Shown here: in pieces, positions 18,359 through 26,799 of the stretch
Numbering within the stretch: position 1 is the first letter of the stretch
Layout of the letters: each line of letters begins with the position of its first letter
Source: JACVRW01 sp963811055
GTDB lineage: Bacteria; Actinomycetota; Thermoleophilia; Solirubrobacterales; Thermoleophilaceae
Length of the DNA stretch: 64,000 bases
NCBI GenBank assembly: GCA_963811055.1
Contig: CAWEPQ010000001.1
Coordinates: 496,001-560,000, forward strand
Direction of reading: 5' to 3'
Notes under the pieces: model-generated
Database searches by the model: none
The model's input: only the letters and a program-made list of their open reading frames with translations
Told to the model about the DNA's origin: nothing
Translations under genes and position numbers: made by a program

Positions 18359-19263
18359 TGACGCGCCACTTCCTGACCGGTGAAGAGCTTACGAGCCACG
18401 AGCTGACCCAGCTCGTGGAGCGCTCGCTCGAGCTCAAACGCGACCGGCTCGCATCGCGTGCGCTCGAGGGGAAGAGCGTCGCGCTCGTGTTCGAGCGACC
18501 GTCCACCCGCACGCGCCTGTCCTTCGACGTGGGCGTGCACGAGCTGGGCGGGCATCCGCTGATCCTGCGCCCCGACGAGCTTCAGGTGGCGCGCGGGGAG
18601 TCGCTGCGCGACCTGGCACTCGTGCTCTCGCGCATGGTGCATGCGGTGGGCGTGCGCACCGGGCCTCACGCCGCTCTCGAGGAGCTGGCCGAGCACGCCT
18701 CCATCCCGGTGGTGAACATGCTCACCCGCGACCACCATCCCTGCCAGGCGCTGGCGGACCTCGTGACCCTGCGCGAGCGCTTCGGCCGGCTCGAGGGGCT
18801 CAAGGTCGCGTACGTGGGCGACGGCAACAACGTGGCCCGCTCGCTCCGCACACTGGGCGCGATCGCGGGTGTGGAGGTTGTTGTGTCCTCGCCGCCCGAG
18901 CTGTCGCTGGACGGGCTGCCGCAGATCGACGCCGCCGACGCGGTGGTGGACGCGCACGCCGTCTACGCGGACGTGTGGGTGAGCATGGGCGACGAGGACG
19001 AGGCCGCCCGCAAGCGTGCGCTGCTCGCGCCGTACCGCCTCGACGAGGCGCTGCTGGCGCGGGCACGCGGCGACGCCGTGGCGCTCCACTGCCTGCCGGC
19101 ACACCCCGGCGAGGAGATCACCGAGGGCGTGCTCTACGGGGAGCGCTCCGCGGTGTGGGACCAGGCGGAGAACCGCTTGCACGCCCAAAAAGCACTGCTC
19201 GAACTTCTCGTAGCCACAATAGGGACCAGTCCCGCACACGACACCGCTGGAGGAGACGTATGA
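18358..19263 (+). CDS. argF: Ornithine carbamoyltransferase
   Basis: Makes citrulline from ornithine and carbamoyl phosphate in arginine synthesis, 301 residues. The carbamoyl-phosphate motif is RPSTRTRLSFDVGVHELGG. MLTRDHHPCQALADL, KVAYVGDGNNVARSL, DVWVSMGDEDE and HCLPAHPGEEIT follow, covering ornithine and SMG-loop positions. No ATG or GTG is available near the expected N-terminus (TRHFLTGEEL); the TTG at 18358 overlaps by one base the ATG of the divergent EEP gene. There is no leader outside that gene, so the promoter must lie within it. Its stop overlaps the cupredoxin ATG. Confidence 0.94.
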   Translation: MTRHFLTGEELTSHELTQLVERSLELKRDRLASRALEGKSVALVFERPSTRTRLSFDVGVHELGGHPLILRPDELQVARGESLRDLALVLSRMVHAVGVRTGPHAALEELAEHASIPVVNMLTRDHHPCQALADLVTLRERFGRLEGLKVAYVGDGNNVARSLRTLGAIAGVEVVVSSPPELSLDGLPQIDAADAVVDAHAVYADVWVSMGDEDEAARKRALLAPYRLDEALLARARGDAVALHCLPAHPGEEITEGVLYGERSAVWDQAENRLHAQKALLELLVATIGTSPAHDTAGGDV

Positions 19264-19703
19264 AGACCTTGCTCGCGACGATCTGTGCCTGCCTGGCGCT
19301 CGGCCTGGTGGCCGCCGGGTGCGGCGGCGACGACGACAGCGACGACTCCGGCGCCGCCCCCGCGGCGACCACCGAGCAGCCCGCCGACACCGGCGGAGAC
19401 AGCGGCGGCGGAGACACCTCGGGCGGCGCCGCGACAGAGGCGTCCGCGGTCTCGATGAAGGACATCGCCTTCGACCCCGCGGAGGTGACCGTGCCCAAGG
19501 GCGGATCGGTCACCTGGACGAACGACGACTCGGTCGGGCACGACGTGACGAAGACCGGCGGTCCCGGACCCGCCTTCAAGTCGGGCGATCCGGGCGCCCT
19601 CTCGGGCGGCGACACCTTCACTCAGAAGTTCGACACGGCCGGCACCATCAAGTACGTGTGCACGGTGCACCCGGGCATGGAGGGCACCGTCGTAGTCAAG
19701 TAG
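19260..19703 (+). CDS. Cupredoxin (plastocyanin-like) lipoprotein
   Basis: Blue-copper electron-transfer type protein on the outer face of the membrane, 147 residues. The ATG overlaps the argF stop (ATGA). The lipobox LVAAGC has Cys21. An Asp/Gly/Ser-rich linker runs to about residue 60. The cupredoxin domain has MKDIAFDPAEVTVPKGGSVT, WTNDDSVGHDV (His94) and CTVHPGMEG (Cys134, His137, Met140), which are the four type 1 copper ligands. Coupling to argF appears positional rather than functional. Confidence 0.92.
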   Translation: MKTLLATICACLALGLVAAGCGGDDDSDDSGAAPAATTEQPADTGGDSGGGDTSGGAATEASAVSMKDIAFDPAEVTVPKGGSVTWTNDDSVGHDVTKTGGPGPAFKSGDPGALSGGDTFTQKFDTAGTIKYVCTVHPGMEGTVVVK

Positions 19704-19881
19704 CCGGGCTAGGTGCCAGGCAGCTGCGGGACGCTGGGGAGCGCCGGGGCCTCAGGAGGCACCGGCGCCTCGCCGGCCGCGGCCGGTGCCGCGACTGCCC
19801 TATCTGCCCGGACGGGGCGATTCCTCGCGACATACTGACCAATCGGCGCGATTACCGCGAACTTGAGGTTCGCGGCGGCAT
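19704..19881. other. Intergenic region between convergent genes, with a hairpin
   Basis: 178 bases between the stops of the cupredoxin and SnoaL-like genes. A 9-bp stem GGCACCGGC / GCCGGTGCC (19758-19766 with 19782-19790) could act as a bidirectional terminator, though no T-run follows. A minus-strand open frame continues through the region from the preceding gene in another frame but has no start codon and lower GC at third positions. It is not called. Confidence 0.4.
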
Positions 19882-20376
19882 CTAGGACGAAGGTCCCTGG
19901 CGCCTGCGCAGGCCGAACCCGCGCAGCAGCAGCAGCGCGCTCTCGCCCAGGCCGCCGCGGGCGGGGAGCACCCCGAGCTGCGTGGCGGCGTCGTAGAGGT
20001 CGAAGAACCCGCGCGCGCGGCGCACCGCGCCGTCCGTGAGCTCGACGTAATGGAGACCGTGGAGCGTCACGAAGCGCTCGGTGGCGGGCAGCATCGCGAG
20101 GTCGTGGCGGTGGGTGCCGAGCGCGCGCCAGGGGATGCAGATGTGCTCGCCGCGCACGAGCGCCGGAGCGGTGGCCTCGATGCTGAGGTCGGGAAAGGCG
20201 GTGCGGAGCCCCAGCGCGTGATGCTCGAGCGCATCCACCCCGCGCAGCGGCTCGGTGGCCACCGGGTCCTCGTAGCTCACGTCGGGCGTGCAGCACACCT
20301 CGAAGCCGCGGCCGGCCCAACCGGCCCGCCAGCGCTCCGCCAGCTCGTCCACCACCCCGCGTTCCAGCTCGTTCAC
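19882..20376 (-). CDS. SnoaL-like (NTF2-fold) protein
   Basis: 164 residues from a GTG that overlaps the thiSG stop (GTGA), so it is the third gene of the thiamine operon. The layout is that of small SnoaL/NTF2 cone-fold proteins: an N-terminal helix (VDELAERWRAGWAGRG), DVSYEDPVATEPLRGVDALE, LRTAFPDLSIEATAPALV, CIPWRALGTHRHDL and LHYVELTDGAVRRARGFFDL. Polar residues line the cone, but catalysis cannot be assigned. Its place behind thiO-thiSG and a TPP riboswitch suggests a link to thiazole synthesis or salvage; that is inference. Confidence 0.78.
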   Translation of the reverse strand: MNELERGVVDELAERWRAGWAGRGFEVCCTPDVSYEDPVATEPLRGVDALEHHALGLRTAFPDLSIEATAPALVRGEHICIPWRALGTHRHDLAMLPATERFVTLHGLHYVELTDGAVRRARGFFDLYDAATQLGVLPARGGLGESALLLLRGFGLRRRQGPSS

Positions 20377-21356
20377 GGCGTCAGCTCGGCCACGCCCTCC
20401 TCGGGCGACGACGCGCGGGCGTACTGGCGACGCGGGATACGTCCGGCCGCGCGCGCCTCGAATCCGGCCTCCACGGCCTTGCGCATCGCCCCGGCCATGA
20501 GCACCGGGTCCGCGGCCCGCGAGATGGCGCTGGCCAGCAGCACGGCGTCGCAGCCCGCCTCCATCGCCAGGGCCGCATCCGACGCCGTGCCCACGCCGGC
20601 GTCGAGGATCACCGGCACGCGTGCCTGCTCCACGATCAGGCGCAGGTTGTAGGGGTTGTTGATGCCCATGCCGCTTCCGATCGGCGACCCGAGCGGCATC
20701 ACGGCGGCGCAACCGGCGTCCTCCAGCCGGCGCGCGAGGATCGGGTCGTCGTTGGTGTAGGGGAGCACCGTGAAGCCCTCGCCCACCAGGGTCTCGGCGG
20801 CCTCCAGCAGCTCGGCCGCGTCGGGCAGGAGCGTCTTGTCGTCGCCGATCACCTCGAGCTTCACCCAGTCGGTGCCGAGCGCCTCGCGCGCCAGCCGCGC
20901 TGTGGTCACCGCCTCGCGTGCGGTGAAGCAGCCGGCCGTGTTCGGCAGCACCTCGCACCCGGCCGACTCGAGCGTCTCGAGGATCGATCCGGGGGCCGAC
21001 GGGTCCACCCTTCGCATGGCCACCGTGGCCAGCTCCGCCCCCGACGCCCTGGCGGCCGCCGCCATCGCGTCGAGGTTGCGGAAGCCGCCGGTGCCCAGCA
21101 CGAGGCGCGAGCGCAGCTCCCGGCCGGCGATCTGGAACGTGCTGCCGTCGCCGCCCTGCACAGCGTGGAGCACCTCCAGCTCCTGGCCGTCGTGCAGCGG
21201 TGTGCTGTCCCACCGGCCGCGCGGCACCACCTCGCCGTCCACGGCCACCGCCACGCCGCGCCCGCCGGGCTCCACCCCGGACTCGCGGACCGCCTGGGCC
21301 ACGGTGGCGCCGGCGGGCAGCCGGCGCACCTCGCCGTTGATCATCACCGACGTCAT
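20373..21356 (-). CDS. thiG: Fused sulfur carrier ThiS and thiazole synthase ThiG
   Basis: 327 residues in one uninterrupted frame from ATG at 21356, which overlaps the thiO stop (ATGA). Residues 1-69 are ThiS: VMINGEVRRLPAGATVAQ, EVVPRGRWDSTPL and LEVLHAVQGG. The usual C-terminal Gly-Gly is at 68-69 but is followed directly by DGSTFQIAGRELRSRLVLGT, the start of ThiG. ThiG has TDWVKLEVIGDDKTLLPD (Schiff-base Lys), PYTNDDPILARRLEDAGC, PLGSPIGSGMGINNP and PVILDAGVGTASDAALAME. Fused ThiS-ThiG proteins are known in databases, but sulfur transfer needs a free Gly-Gly end, so cleavage or a different mechanism is implied. A missed stop from sequence error is possible. Confidence 0.88.
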   Translation of the reverse strand: MTSVMINGEVRRLPAGATVAQAVRESGVEPGGRGVAVAVDGEVVPRGRWDSTPLHDGQELEVLHAVQGGDGSTFQIAGRELRSRLVLGTGGFRNLDAMAAAARASGAELATVAMRRVDPSAPGSILETLESAGCEVLPNTAGCFTAREAVTTARLAREALGTDWVKLEVIGDDKTLLPDAAELLEAAETLVGEGFTVLPYTNDDPILARRLEDAGCAAVMPLGSPIGSGMGINNPYNLRLIVEQARVPVILDAGVGTASDAALAMEAGCDAVLLASAISRAADPVLMAGAMRKAVEAGFEARAAGRIPRRQYARASSPEEGVAELTP

Positions 21357-22489
21357 GCCGGCGCTCCCGCGGTCGCGAAGCGCTCCGCGCCGAGGCCGCC
21401 CGCCACCTCGGGCAGGCTCCCGCCCGCCAGCAGCTCGGCCACGACCTCGCCGGTGAGCGGCGCCAGCAGCACGCCGTTGCGCCAGTGGCCGGTGGCCCAC
21501 ACGAGACCGCGCATGTCGCCCGGCCCGATCACCGGCAGGTTGTCCGGCGTGCCGGGCCGCAGTCCCGCCACGGCCCGCTCGAGCTCGAGCTCCCCGGTCT
21601 CGGGCACCACCTCCCAGGCGTGCTCCAGCAGCCGGTGCACACCGCCGGCCGTGACCGCGGTGTCGAAGCCCTGCTCCTCCATCGTCGCCCCGAGCACCAC
21701 GCGCCCGTCGCCGCGGCCCACCAGGTAGCAGCGCGGTGTGCGCACGATCCGCGCGAGCGGCTCGCCGCCGCCGGCCCGGGCGCGCAGCTCGAGGATCTGG
21801 CCCTTGACCGGCCGTACCGGCAGCGCCTGGCCGGGGGCGAGCGCGGGCGACCACGCCCCGGCCGCCACCACCACGTGGTCGCAGGCGATCGTGCCCGTAG
21901 GTCCGGTCACGCCGGTCACGCGCTCGCCGTCATGCTCGATCGCTGCGACGTCGAAGCCGAACGCGATCTCCTCCACGGCCTCGGCGAGCGCGAGCGCGGT
22001 CGCGCGCGGGTCCGCCTGGGCGTCGCCCGCGGCGTGCATGCCGCCCGCGATCCGCGGCGAGAGCCACGGCTCGATGCGCCGGCAGCGCGAGGGCGGCAGC
22101 CACTCGGAGTCGAGCCCGAGCGCCACGTGCAGCTCGTGCAGACGGCGGAGCTCCTCCACGTCGTCGCGATCGGCCGCCACCACCAGTGCACCGCTCTCCC
22201 GGAACCCGGTGGGACAGCCGGTCTCCTCCTCCAGCCGAGCGGCGAAGCCCGGCCAGCGCTCGCGAGCCGCGAGCCCAAGCGCCAGCGCGGCCTGCTCGCC
22301 GAAGTCCGCCTCGGTCACCGGCGCGAGCATGCCGGCGGCCACGCCGGAGGAGCCTGCCGCCGCCTCGGCGGCGCGCTCGACCACCAGCACGGACAGGCCG
22401 CGCTTGCCCGCGCTCCAGGCGCAGGCGAGTCCCACCAGTCCGGCGCCGATCACGACGGCGTCGTAGCGTGTGCTCCGCGGCGAGCTCAT
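21353..22489 (-). CDS. thiO: Glycine oxidase ThiO
   Basis: FAD enzyme that oxidises glycine to dehydroglycine for the thiazole ring, 378 residues. ATG at 22489 follows AAGGGAAGG at the end of a TPP riboswitch. The dinucleotide-binding start is YDAVVIGAGLVGLACAWSAG. Further DAO-family motifs are GSSGVAAGMLAP, HVVVAAGAWSPALAP, PVRPVKGQILELRA, VGRGDGRVVLGATMEEQGFD, AGLRPGTPDNLPVIGP and LVWATGHWRNGVLLAP. First gene of thiO-thiSG-SnoaL. No thiF is visible in the window, nor thiC/thiD. Confidence 0.93.
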   Translation of the reverse strand: MSSPRSTRYDAVVIGAGLVGLACAWSAGKRGLSVLVVERAAEAAAGSSGVAAGMLAPVTEADFGEQAALALGLAARERWPGFAARLEEETGCPTGFRESGALVVAADRDDVEELRRLHELHVALGLDSEWLPPSRCRRIEPWLSPRIAGGMHAAGDAQADPRATALALAEAVEEIAFGFDVAAIEHDGERVTGVTGPTGTIACDHVVVAAGAWSPALAPGQALPVRPVKGQILELRARAGGGEPLARIVRTPRCYLVGRGDGRVVLGATMEEQGFDTAVTAGGVHRLLEHAWEVVPETGELELERAVAGLRPGTPDNLPVIGPGDMRGLVWATGHWRNGVLLAPLTGEVVAELLAGGSLPEVAGGLGAERFATAGAPA

Positions 22490-22493
22490 CACC

Positions 22494-22578
22494 TTCCCTT
22501 CGCCGGCATTACCCGGTTCAGGTTCCACGGTCGGCGGCGCCGCAGCCGCCCTCTCAGCCCGGTCCTCCGAGCTCCCGT
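22494..22578 (-). promoter_or_regulatory. TPP riboswitch (THI element)
   Basis: Read on the minus strand: ACGGGAGC, then GGGCTGAGAGGGCGG, a variable GC-rich stem (CGGC...GCCG), then GACCGTGGAACCTGAACCGG, GTAATGCCGGCGAAGGGA. CTGAGA, GAACCTGA and GGTAATGCCGGCGAAGGGA are the conserved parts of the thiamine pyrophosphate aptamer. It ends 5 bases before the thiO ATG and contains the likely ribosome-binding purines, so control of translation initiation is the simplest mechanism. Confidence 0.95.
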
Positions 22579-22588
22579 ACCTACGCGG

Positions 22589-22798
22589 TCAATCGTATCG
22601 CCGCGTGGGGGTCTCGTCCGGCGGACGCCGGTCGACCCCCATGAACGTCACCGCGAGCGAGATCACGAGACCGATGACCCCCACGATCAGCAGGATCAGC
22701 CCGACGGTCTCCAGTTCCACGCCCTGGACGGACGCGGTTACCGCGTAGCGCAGGATCGCGCCCACGGCGATGAGGAAGATTGAGGTGCCGATTCCCAT
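22589..22798 (-). CDS. Small two-helix membrane protein, DUF6458-like
   Basis: 69 residues. Two membrane helices (IFLIAVGAILRYAVTASV and TVGLILLIVGVIGLVISLAV) with a short polar turn between them. The tail FMGVDRRPPDETPTRRYD is polar and charged. Length, ILRYAV and the paired-helix layout fit the small actinobacterial DUF6458-type proteins. It lies just upstream of the TPP riboswitch on the same strand but is probably a separate unit. Function unknown. Confidence 0.8.
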   Translation of the reverse strand: MGIGTSIFLIAVGAILRYAVTASVQGVELETVGLILLIVGVIGLVISLAVTFMGVDRRPPDETPTRRYD

Positions 22799-22949
22799 GT
22801 CTATCGCGCTCTGGCGGCCGTTTCGGGCCGCGGCGCACGCTAGCAGTCGTACCAGGTGTCACCACTTCGGCTTCAGGTGCGTCTGCTAAGGATTTGGGTG
22901 CCCCACGGCACCGCAACTCTTCCAGCGGGTGCTGTTTAGAAGGGACTCC

Positions 22950-22980
22950 GGGAGCGGGCAGCGAACCCTCCGCCGCTCCC
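22950..22980 (+). promoter_or_regulatory. Leader hairpin before the first glycosidase-like gene
   Basis: Stem GGGAGCGG / CCGCTCCC (22950-22957 with 22973-22980) closes a 15-base loop and ends 9 bases before the ATG at 22990, where a ribosome-binding site would be expected. No good Shine-Dalgarno is otherwise visible. A smaller stem GGTGCC / GGCACC lies at 22897-22912. The rest of the 191-base interval 22799-22989 holds nothing I can name. Confidence 0.4.
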
Positions 22981-22989
22981 CATGTGTCT

Positions 22990-24361
22990 ATGAAACGACT
23001 AACGATTGCCATCGCCGTGCTCGTGGCCGCCGCCGTGGCGGCGCCTGCCGCGGACGCCTCCAGCCGCCAGCCGCTGATCATGCAGGACGACGCCTACGTG
23101 CGCAGCGCACCGGGCGCCACGCTCGACGAGTTCGAGAGCTTCGGCGTGGACATCGTGAGGATCAACCTCTACTGGAACGAGGTAGCGCCCGGAGGCCGGA
23201 CCAAGCCCGCCGGGTTCGACGGCGCCAACCCCGCGTCCTACTCGTGGGGCAGCTACGACACCGCGGTCAACGCGATCCTGGCCCGGGGGATGCAGCCCTA
23301 CCTCAGCCTCGGCCAGCGCGCGCCCGACTGGGCCTCCGGCAGCAAGGGACGGCGCGGCACCTACCGCCCGAGCGCGAAGGAGTTCCGGCGCTTCGCCGAG
23401 GCCGCGGGACGCCACTACCCCGGAGTCCGGATCTGGTCGGTCTGGAACGAGCCGAACCTGAACAGCTGGCTCGGCCCGCAGCGCACCAAGGGGATCCCCC
23501 AGTCGCCGTCGATCTACCGCAAGCTCTACCTCGCGGCCCACCGCGGCCTGCGCGCGTCCGGCCACGGCAGCGACCGGATCCTGCTCGGCGAGCTGATGCC
23601 GCGAGCCGGCAGGTCGAAGACCAAGGTCGCACCGCTCGCCTTCCTGCGCGAGATGGCCTGCCTCGACCGCAAGTACCGCCAGATTCCGGGGCCGCGCGGC
23701 CAGGGCGCGCGGCTGCACGAAGAAGGTGAGGCGCATCCCCACGTCCGGGCTGGCCTACCACCCATACACGCTGGCCGGCGGCCCCTCCGCGCGGGAGGCC
23801 CGCGACGATGCGTCGATCGGCCAGCTGAGCCGGGTGACACGCACGCTCGACGCCCTCGCGCGCCGCGGCAAGCTCCCGCGCCGCCTCAAGATCTGGATCA
23901 CCGAGTTCGGCTTCCAGACGCGTCCACCCGACCCGTTCGCCACGCCCATCAAGCGCGCACCGGGCCTGATGGACCTGAGCGAGTGGATCGCCTACCGGAA
24001 CCCCCGCGTGGCCAGCTACAACCAGTACTCGCTGCACGACAGCCCGGTCTGGCAGTCCGGCCTGCGCTTCGAGGACGGGCGCCCCAAGCCGGGCGTATAC
24101 GAGGCGTTCCGCATGCCGCTGCTCGTGCGCTCGCTCGGCGGCAACGCCGTCGAGGTGTTCGGCGCGCTGCGCAGCTCACCTGGCGCCACCGCCGCGGTCC
24201 AATCCAAGCCGCCCGGCGGCAGCTACCGTGCGCGGGGCTCCATCAAGCTCAATTCGGCCGGCTACTTCAGGCGGATCTTCAAGGTGAAGAACGCCCACCG
24301 GCACAAGTTCCGGGTCACGGTCGCGGGGCGCTCACGCGTCAAGCGTCCGGTGGCTCGCTGA
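22990..24361 (+). CDS. Secreted glycoside-hydrolase-like TIM-barrel protein 1, with an apparent frameshift
   Basis: Signal peptide (MKRLTIAIAVLVAAAVAAPAA, about 24 residues), then a barrel resembling GH39/GH5-type enzymes. VDIVRINLYWNEVAPGG is an early strand. The acid/base Glu is in IWSVWNEPNLNSW near residue 154, and the nucleophile Glu in KIWITEFGFQT. The reading frame breaks at the GGGG run 23688-23691; dropping one G continues as RGCTKKVRRIPTSGLAYHPY, which aligns with the intact neighbour at 24398-25627. The repaired length is about 456 residues. C-terminal residues form a small basic beta-domain. Substrate unknown; a cell-envelope or extracellular polysaccharide is likely. Confidence 0.8.
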
Positions 24362-24397
24362 TAGTCGACCCACCCCCGGGAAAAGGAGAACCCGTAC

Positions 24398-25627
24398 GTG
24401 ATCGCCGACGCACCCCGCCCAGCCCGAGCACTGATGGCCGCCCTGGTCACCGCCGCGGCCATGCTCACCGGCTGCCTGTTCGCGCCAAGCGACACGCGCG
24501 CGGCGCGCGGGCTCGAACTGGCGATCCAGGACGATCCCCTCTTCGTGTCGGGACACGCGCGCTGGCCGGGTGACAAGTCGTTCGACTACGTGCGGGCGAT
24601 CGGCGTCACGCGCATCCGCGTGAACCTGCTGTGGGCCTACTCGATGCCCCAGGCGCAGCACGACGCCCGGCGCAAGCCCGCGAGCATCACCTACGACTTC
24701 TCGCAGATCGACCGGCTCGTGAATCGCGCTGCCCAGAACGGCATCCGGGTTCACCTGTCGCTCACCGGCCCGGCCCCGAAGTGGGCCAATGCCCGCAAGT
24801 ACGACCAGAAGAAGGCCTGGTACAAGCCGAACGCAACCGAGTTCGGCAAGTACGCGGCGGTGGTGGCCAAGCACTTCAAGGGGCGGGTCGATCGCTACAG
24901 CGTCTGGAACGAGCCCAACTGGAAGACGTGGCTGGGACCGCTGGACGCCGCACCGGCGATCTACCGGAAGATGTACGTGCTCGCGTACAAGGCGATCAAG
25001 AAGGCGGACCGCAAGGCCGCGGTGCTGATCGGCGAGACGGCGCCCTACGCGCGGTCCGGTCTGTCCACCTCGCCGCTGGCCTTCCTCCGCAAGGTCACGT
25101 GCGTGAACAAGAAGTACAAGCGCACCGGCGGCTGCCCGAAGCTCAAGGCGGACGGCTACGCGCACCATCCGTACGACCTGGTGCACGCGCCAAGCTTCAA
25201 ATATCCGGGCGCCGACAACGTGACGATCGGGACCCTCTCACGCCTGACCGCCGCGCTCGACAAGCTGAGCCGCGCGGGCGTGCTGCGCACCACCCGCGGG
25301 GGGCGCATGCCGGTCTACCTGACCGAGTACGGGTACTTCGCCACGGGGAAGCGCGCGCTCTCGTCCTCCAAGCGCTCCCGCTACCTGCAGCAGGCGTACA
25401 CGATCGCCCTCAAGAACAAGCGCGTGAAGAGCCAGCTCCAGTACATGCTGCTGACGCTTCCGCGGAACGCGGTGTCCACGTTCAACACCGGGATCGTCAA
25501 CTCCACGGGCAAGCGATCGAAGCAGTACAGCGCGCTGCAGCGGTGGTACCGCGCCAACCGCCGCAGGGTGAAGAAGCCGGGATCGGCCTTCACGCTGCCG
25601 CTGGCACTGCCGAACCCGAAGGGCTAG
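24398..25627 (+). CDS. Secreted glycoside-hydrolase-like TIM-barrel protein 2
   Basis: 409 residues from GTG, with AAAGGAG at 24382-24388. The N-terminal signal resembles a lipoprotein (TAAAMLTGC). The barrel has VTRIRVNLLWAYSMP, GIRVHLSLTGPAPKWA and the acid/base Glu in YSVWNEPNWKTW. AHHPYDLVHAPSFKYPG follows, then the nucleophile Glu in MPVYLTEYGYFATG. A short basic tail ends the protein. It is clearly paralogous to the gene just upstream (37 bases away) and to the minus gene at 26796. The pair may be one transcription unit. Specificity unknown. Confidence 0.85.
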   Translation: MIADAPRPARALMAALVTAAAMLTGCLFAPSDTRAARGLELAIQDDPLFVSGHARWPGDKSFDYVRAIGVTRIRVNLLWAYSMPQAQHDARRKPASITYDFSQIDRLVNRAAQNGIRVHLSLTGPAPKWANARKYDQKKAWYKPNATEFGKYAAVVAKHFKGRVDRYSVWNEPNWKTWLGPLDAAPAIYRKMYVLAYKAIKKADRKAAVLIGETAPYARSGLSTSPLAFLRKVTCVNKKYKRTGGCPKLKADGYAHHPYDLVHAPSFKYPGADNVTIGTLSRLTAALDKLSRAGVLRTTRGGRMPVYLTEYGYFATGKRALSSSKRSRYLQQAYTIALKNKRVKSQLQYMLLTLPRNAVSTFNTGIVNSTGKRSKQYSALQRWYRANRRRVKKPGSAFTLPLALPNPKG

Positions 25628-25631
25628 TCGG

Positions 25632-26282
25632 TTGAGCGCCGGGCTCGCCAACGCGCGCGAGCGCCTTGGGCGGGCCCGGCTGTACCTGATCGTGGAGGCC
25701 GCCGGCGAGCCGGTGCTGGCCCCGGCGCTCCACGGCGGGGTGGACATGGTGCAGCTGCGCGACAAGCACGCGAGCGACGACGAGCTCCTGCGCGCCGCCG
25801 CTCGTTTCCGCGCGCTGTGCACCGAGCACGGCGCACTCTTCTGGCTCAACGACCGCCCCGACCTCGCGCTCGAGGCGGGCGCCGACGGCGTGCACGTGGG
25901 CCAGGACGACGAGCCCGTGGAGTCGGTGCGATCGCGGGTCGGCGATCGCCTGCTGATCGGGCTGTCCACGCACTCGCCGGCGCAATTCGACGCGGCGCTC
26001 GGCTCCGAGGCGGACCAGCTGAGCGTCGGCCCGGTGTGGGAGACGCCGACCAAGCAGGGCCGCCCGGCGGCGGGGCTCGACTACGTGCGCCATGCTGCAG
26101 CTATGGCCCGCCCCAAGCCCTGGTTCGCGATCGGCGGCATCGACCTCGAGAACGTGGACGCCGTTGTCGCGGCCGGCGCCCGGCGGCTCGCCGTGGTGCG
26201 CGTGCTGCGCGACGCGTCCGATCCGGCGGCCGTGGCCGCTGCCCTGCGCGGGCGGGTCGAACCGGGGCCCGCGGATGGCTGA
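25632..26282 (+). CDS. thiE: Thiamine-phosphate synthase
   Basis: Joins the pyrimidine and thiazole moieties to form thiamine phosphate. It has 216 residues from a TTG at 25632, 5 bases after the preceding stop. Family motifs: LYLIVEAAGEP, VDMVQLRDKHASDDEL, FWLNDRPDLALEAGADGVHV, GQDDEPVESVR, LIGLSTHSPAQFDAA, VGPVWETPTKQGRPAAGLD, WFAIGGIDLENVDAVVAAGA and RLAVVRVLRDASDPA. These cover the phosphate- and Mg-binding sites. It is not under the TPP riboswitch of thiO and shares no strand with it. The next gene starts 8 bases before its stop. Confidence 0.94.
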   Translation: MSAGLANARERLGRARLYLIVEAAGEPVLAPALHGGVDMVQLRDKHASDDELLRAAARFRALCTEHGALFWLNDRPDLALEAGADGVHVGQDDEPVESVRSRVGDRLLIGLSTHSPAQFDAALGSEADQLSVGPVWETPTKQGRPAAGLDYVRHAAAMARPKPWFAIGGIDLENVDAVVAAGARRLAVVRVLRDASDPAAVAAALRGRVEPGPADG

Positions 26283-26799
26283 GAGCCGCAGCACGCGCAA
26301 GCGGCGCAAGGCCCGCAACGCGGGGCCGGCCGAGCCAGCGACGCCGGACGTGGCGCAGGCGCTGGAGCGCGGCTACTCGCGCTCGCGGCGGCGTGACGAG
26401 GAGGCGCGCGCGGCGCTCGTGCCGCTCGAACCAGGGGAACGGCCGGGCGCGGTCACGCTCGCGGTGGCCGTGGCCGGCGTGCTCGCCCTGGCCAACCTGG
26501 TGGCGGTGATCGTGAGCTACGACCCCGACGAGGGCGGCAAGACCGCGAGCAGCCTGCTCGGCGTGCTGGTCCTGACCGTGGTCGGCGTGGGGATGTGGCG
26601 AGTGCGCTACTGGGCGGTGCTCGGCTTCCAGGCGCTGCTGGCCGTGACGATCGTGCTCGGCTCGCTGGCCCTGCTCACAGCGGTGAACCTGGCGGCCGTG
26701 GTGCTGGCCCTCGCGATCATCGTCCTCGCAGGCACGCTCTTCTGGCTGCTCGTCAAGGCGATGGCGCGCATCCAGATGCCCGCGCGGCCGGGCGCCTAG
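26275..26799 (+). CDS. Small membrane protein with basic N-terminus
   Basis: 174 residues. A strongly basic cytoplasmic head (AESRSTRKRRKARNAG) is followed by a polar, Arg/Glu-rich stretch and then four hydrophobic segments: AVTLAVAVAGVLALANLVAV, SLLGVLVLTVVGVGMW, VLGFQALLAVTIVLGSLALL and VNLAAVVLALAIIVLAGTLF. It overlaps thiE by 8 bases, so it is probably co-translated. It ends in a CTAG shared with the convergent stop of the next gene. No recognised family; a thiamine transport role is possible only by position. Confidence 0.72.
   Translation: MAESRSTRKRRKARNAGPAEPATPDVAQALERGYSRSRRRDEEARAALVPLEPGERPGAVTLAVAVAGVLALANLVAVIVSYDPDEGGKTASSLLGVLVLTVVGVGMWRVRYWAVLGFQALLAVTIVLGSLALLTAVNLAAVVLALAIIVLAGTLFWLLVKAMARIQMPARPGA

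Noticed and set aside
19709..19881. Continuation of a minus frame beyond the SnoaL stop (FVLDAAANLKFAVIAPIGQY, then a Pro/Ala tail)
   Set aside because: No start codon in frame near its beginning and low GC at third positions. It could be a frameshifted tail but cannot be supported.
22861..22920. Possible riboswitch upstream of the first glycosidase-like gene
   Set aside because: There are small hairpins, but no conserved cores of c-di-GMP, c-di-AMP or cobalamin aptamers.
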